Below are positions 61,522 through 64,000 of a stretch of DNA of 64,000 nt, piece by piece. Under the pieces are notes generated by a model. It was not told the DNA's origin, searched no databases, and saw only the letters and a list, made by a program, of their open reading frames with translations. Location of the stretch: assembly GCA_003165075.1 (NCBI GenBank), contig PLSM01000095.1:39681-103680 (forward strand), written 5' to 3'. The position numbers and the translations under genes were made by a program. The DNA is from Acidobacteriaceae bacterium. GTDB lineage: Bacteria; Acidobacteriota; Terriglobia; Terriglobales; Acidobacteriaceae. How positions within the stretch are numbered: the first letter of the stretch is position 1; every line of letters starts with the position of its first letter.

Positions 61522-63771
61522 ATGCCTCAGGAATACATTGAGATCCGCGGTGCGCGCGAGAATAATCTCAAGAACGTCTCGCTGCGCATCCCCAAACGCA
61601 AGATCACGATCTTCACCGGCGTCTCGGGTTCCGGCAAATCGTCGATTGTCTTCGACACCGTCGCCACCGAGGCACAACGCCAGATGAACGAGAATTTCAG
61701 CCTGTTCATCCGCACCTTCCTGCCGCGCTACGCCCAGCCGGACGCCGACGCCATTGAGAACCTGAGCATGCCCATCGTCGTGGACCAGAAACGGCTCGGC
61801 GGCGGATCCCATTCAACGATGGGCACGATCACTGACATCTACCCGGTGCTGCGCCGGTTGTATTCCCACATAGGCAAGCCGTGTGCAGGACATTCGAATG
61901 TCTTTTCCTTCAACGACCCAAAGGGCATGTGCCCGAACTGTAACGGCCTCGGCCGCAAGCTGGGCGTGGACCTGGATCTTTTCCTCGATAAATCCAAAAC
62001 GTTGAACGAAGGCGCGATCCTGTTCAATGATTATGCCGTCGACAGCTTTGGCTGGAACATCCTCGGCCAGTCGAAACTCTTCGACATGGACAAGAAGCTT
62101 TCGAAGTTCAGCGAAAAGGAAATGGAGCTGCTCTTATACAGCAAACCTTATAAGGTGAAAACGAAGGTCGGAGGAAAGGAGTTCAATTTAACCTGCGAAG
62201 GCATTATCGGTAGATTTATCGCCAAGTACATCACGCGCGACCTGAAGACCATGTCGGAACGTACACAAAAGGCCGTGGCGCCGTACATCACCATGGCGCC
62301 GTGCACGGTGTGCAAGGGTGCCCGCTTAAGTCAGCAAGTGTTGAAGTGCAAGATCGACGGATACAACATCGCCGAGCTGGCCTCAATGGAAGTAGGCCAG
62401 TTGATCGGTGTGATCAAGACGATCAAGGAACCGAACGCCACACCCATTTTGAAAACACTCGTCCAGCGCCTGCAATATCTCGTGGATATCGGCCTCGAAT
62501 ATCTCACCTTGAATCGTGAAACAGACACGCTCTCGGGCGGCGAATCGCAGCGCGTGAAGATCGTCAAACACCTGACCAGCAGCCTCGTTGACGTGATGTA
62601 TGTGTTCGACGAGCCCAGCGTGGGTCTGCACCCGCGTGATGTGCATCGTCTAAATGAACTTCTTCAACAATTGCGTGATCGAGGAAATACGGTTCTCGTC
62701 GTGGAGCATGATCCTGATGTCATTAAAGTCGCTGACCATATCGTGGACGTGGGTCCGCATGCAGGCAGTCAAGGCGGCCAGGTCATCTTCGAAGGTTCGT
62801 TCAAGAACCTGTTGAGCGCGGACACGCTGACCGGAAAATATATGAAACAGTCGGTTTCGATCAAAACCGATTTCCGTTCCCCCAGTGGAAAACTGCCGAT
62901 CAAGAATGCAAAAGCCAATAACTTGCAGAACGTGAGCGTAGACATCCCGAAGGGTGTACTCACCGTGATCACAGGTGTGGCAGGTTCGGGGAAGAGCTCG
63001 CTGATTCATCAAACATTTCTACGTCAACACCCCGACTCCATTTTGATCGACCAATCCCCTGTGGGTGTGTCGAGCCGGTCCAATCCCGGCACCTATACAG
63101 GCATCATGGACGAGGTGCGTAAGGCCTTCGCGGCCGCGAACAACGTAAGCCCATCCCTCTTCAGCTTCAATTCGGAAGGCGCCTGCGAGAACTGTCAGGG
63201 ACTGGGCGTGATCTACACCGAGATTCCCGCGATGGGCGAGGTCAAGTCTCCATGTGAGATCTGTGAGGGCAAACGATTTAAGGATGAAGTGCTGGAATAT
63301 AAGCTGAACGGAAAATCGATCAACGATGTGCTGGGAATGACTGTCAGGCAGGCGCTCGAATACTTCAAGATCGACAAGATCGCGAGCAAGCTACAGGCCA
63401 TGAGCGACGTGGGCCTCGATTACCTGACCCTGGGTCAGCCGTTGAGCACACTGTCCGGTGGCGAATGCCAGCGCATCAAGCTGGCGAGTGAACTGCACAA
63501 ACAAGGCAGCATCTATGTGCTGGATGAGCCCACAACCGGTTTACATATGTCGGATATCAGTCACCTGCTGGAGATCGTGAACCGCCTCGTGGACGCCGGC
63601 AACACGGTTATTGTGATCGAGCACAACACAAGCGTGATCAAAAATGCAGACTGGATCATCGATATGGGCCCCGAAGGCGGCACCAAGGGCGGCAAGGTCA
63701 TATTCGAAGGCACGCCCAGGCAGTTGCTCACTGCAAAGAAGTCGCTGACCAGTGAGTACATACGGAATTAA
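61522..63771 (+). CDS. UvrA-like ABC ATPase, short form
   Basis: The 749-residue protein has two ABC halves: Walker A GVSGSGKSS and GVAGSGKSS, signatures LSGGESQRVK and LSGGECQRIK, and Walker B VMYVFDEPSVGLHP and SIYVLDEPTTGLHM. Zinc-type Cys pairs (CPNCNGLG, CTVCKGARL, CENCQGLG, CEICEGKRF) are present. Length is about 190 residues below housekeeping UvrA, so the UvrB-binding and insertion domains are probably reduced, as in UvrA2/drug-resistance homologues. Lys/Asn-rich stretches differ from nearby genes and may mean horizontal origin. Confidence 0.88.
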   Translation: MPQEYIEIRGARENNLKNVSLRIPKRKITIFTGVSGSGKSSIVFDTVATEAQRQMNENFSLFIRTFLPRYAQPDADAIENLSMPIVVDQKRLGGGSHSTMGTITDIYPVLRRLYSHIGKPCAGHSNVFSFNDPKGMCPNCNGLGRKLGVDLDLFLDKSKTLNEGAILFNDYAVDSFGWNILGQSKLFDMDKKLSKFSEKEMELLLYSKPYKVKTKVGGKEFNLTCEGIIGRFIAKYITRDLKTMSERTQKAVAPYITMAPCTVCKGARLSQQVLKCKIDGYNIAELASMEVGQLIGVIKTIKEPNATPILKTLVQRLQYLVDIGLEYLTLNRETDTLSGGESQRVKIVKHLTSSLVDVMYVFDEPSVGLHPRDVHRLNELLQQLRDRGNTVLVVEHDPDVIKVADHIVDVGPHAGSQGGQVIFEGSFKNLLSADTLTGKYMKQSVSIKTDFRSPSGKLPIKNAKANNLQNVSVDIPKGVLTVITGVAGSGKSSLIHQTFLRQHPDSILIDQSPVGVSSRSNPGTYTGIMDEVRKAFAAANNVSPSLFSFNSEGACENCQGLGVIYTEIPAMGEVKSPCEICEGKRFKDEVLEYKLNGKSINDVLGMTVRQALEYFKIDKIASKLQAMSDVGLDYLTLGQPLSTLSGGECQRIKLASELHKQGSIYVLDEPTTGLHMSDISHLLEIVNRLVDAGNTVIVIEHNTSVIKNADWIIDMGPEGGTKGGKVIFEGTPRQLLTAKKSLTSEYIRN

Positions 63772-64000
63772 TGGCTAGGTGATCGTCGGCCCGGAAGTGC
63801 ATGAATTAGAGATGTGGCTTCTTGAAGGGTAGATGATTATGCGCGGCCTTCAACTCAATCTCGTGCGCACGCCAGGCGCGCCCAGAATCAGAGTCGCCTG
63901 TGCGAATGGATTCATGGGCCAAGGGAACGCCCTGCTCCGGGAACCCTGACCCCGGTAGTCAATGGGATTGAGGTACAGTCTAGCTCTTCTTTGATGTCAC
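63772..64000 (+). other. Right-edge sequence without a recognised gene
   Basis: The last 229 bases after the UvrA-like gene contain no convincing open frame, promoter or terminator on either strand. Confidence 0.35.

Noticed and set aside
1..64000. tRNA, rRNA, insertion sequences, CRISPR arrays, prophage
   Set aside because: I looked for clover-leaf-like T-loop sequences, transposase proteins, direct repeats with regular spacers and phage genes, and found none.

Overview
The window looks like a chromosome segment of an Acidobacteriota (Terriglobia-like) soil bacterium. This taxonomic call is an inference from the gene families and their order: a long flagellar supercluster with two motor stators, HDOD and GspE-N-like proteins among the flagellar genes, several RND efflux systems and many small ArsR/VOC/SRPBCC/DUF1801 proteins. 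Base composition is balanced and coding density is high. I see no tRNA, rRNA, insertion sequence or CRISPR array.

Positions 1-40,533 are flagellar. On the left edge two stator pairs (motAB) diverge from a shared control region. A PilZ protein, an orphan OmpR-type regulator and an FlrA-like sigma-54 activator without a DNA-binding domain follow. A sigma-54 promoter (6463-6478) precedes an flrB-flrC-like kinase/activator pair, then flgBC-fliEFGHIJK-flgDE, a short fliN-like gene and fliOPQR-flhBA-fliA-fliM-fliN. A GspE-N/MshEN-like gene and an HDOD gene end this run. A second sigma-54 promoter with an identical 16-base core (29677-29692) precedes flgFGAHIJ. A sigma-28 promoter precedes flgM-flgN-flgK-flgL. 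On the opposite strand lie fliC (own sigma-28 promoter and terminator) and fliD-fliS (own sigma-28 promoter). The promoters fit a Vibrio/Pseudomonas-like hierarchy: FlrA-type activator, then sigma-54 hook-basal-body genes through FlrBC, then FliA (sigma-28) late genes held back by FlgM. No flhF, flhG, fliL or che gene is present in the window.

Positions 40,534-50,590 hold an RND efflux operon (outer-membrane factor, adaptor, pump, DUF2892 protein), an ECF sigma factor fused to a zinc-finger anti-sigma-like tail, an OsmC-like protein, and a LysR/YeiH pair. The efflux operon and the OsmC gene share an almost identical upstream element (TGTAACGAA-N9-TCGTGACTTT), which ties them into one regulon.

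Positions 50,591-64,000 hold a membrane protein, a second RND operon (adaptor, pump, outer-membrane factor), a frameshifted and truncated LysR remnant, a tandem universal stress protein, two small membrane proteins, an ArsR-VOC-SRPBCC-DUF1801 group and a short UvrA-like ABC ATPase.

All calls were made by reading the sequence and translations. No database search was possible, so start sites and promoters are predictions.
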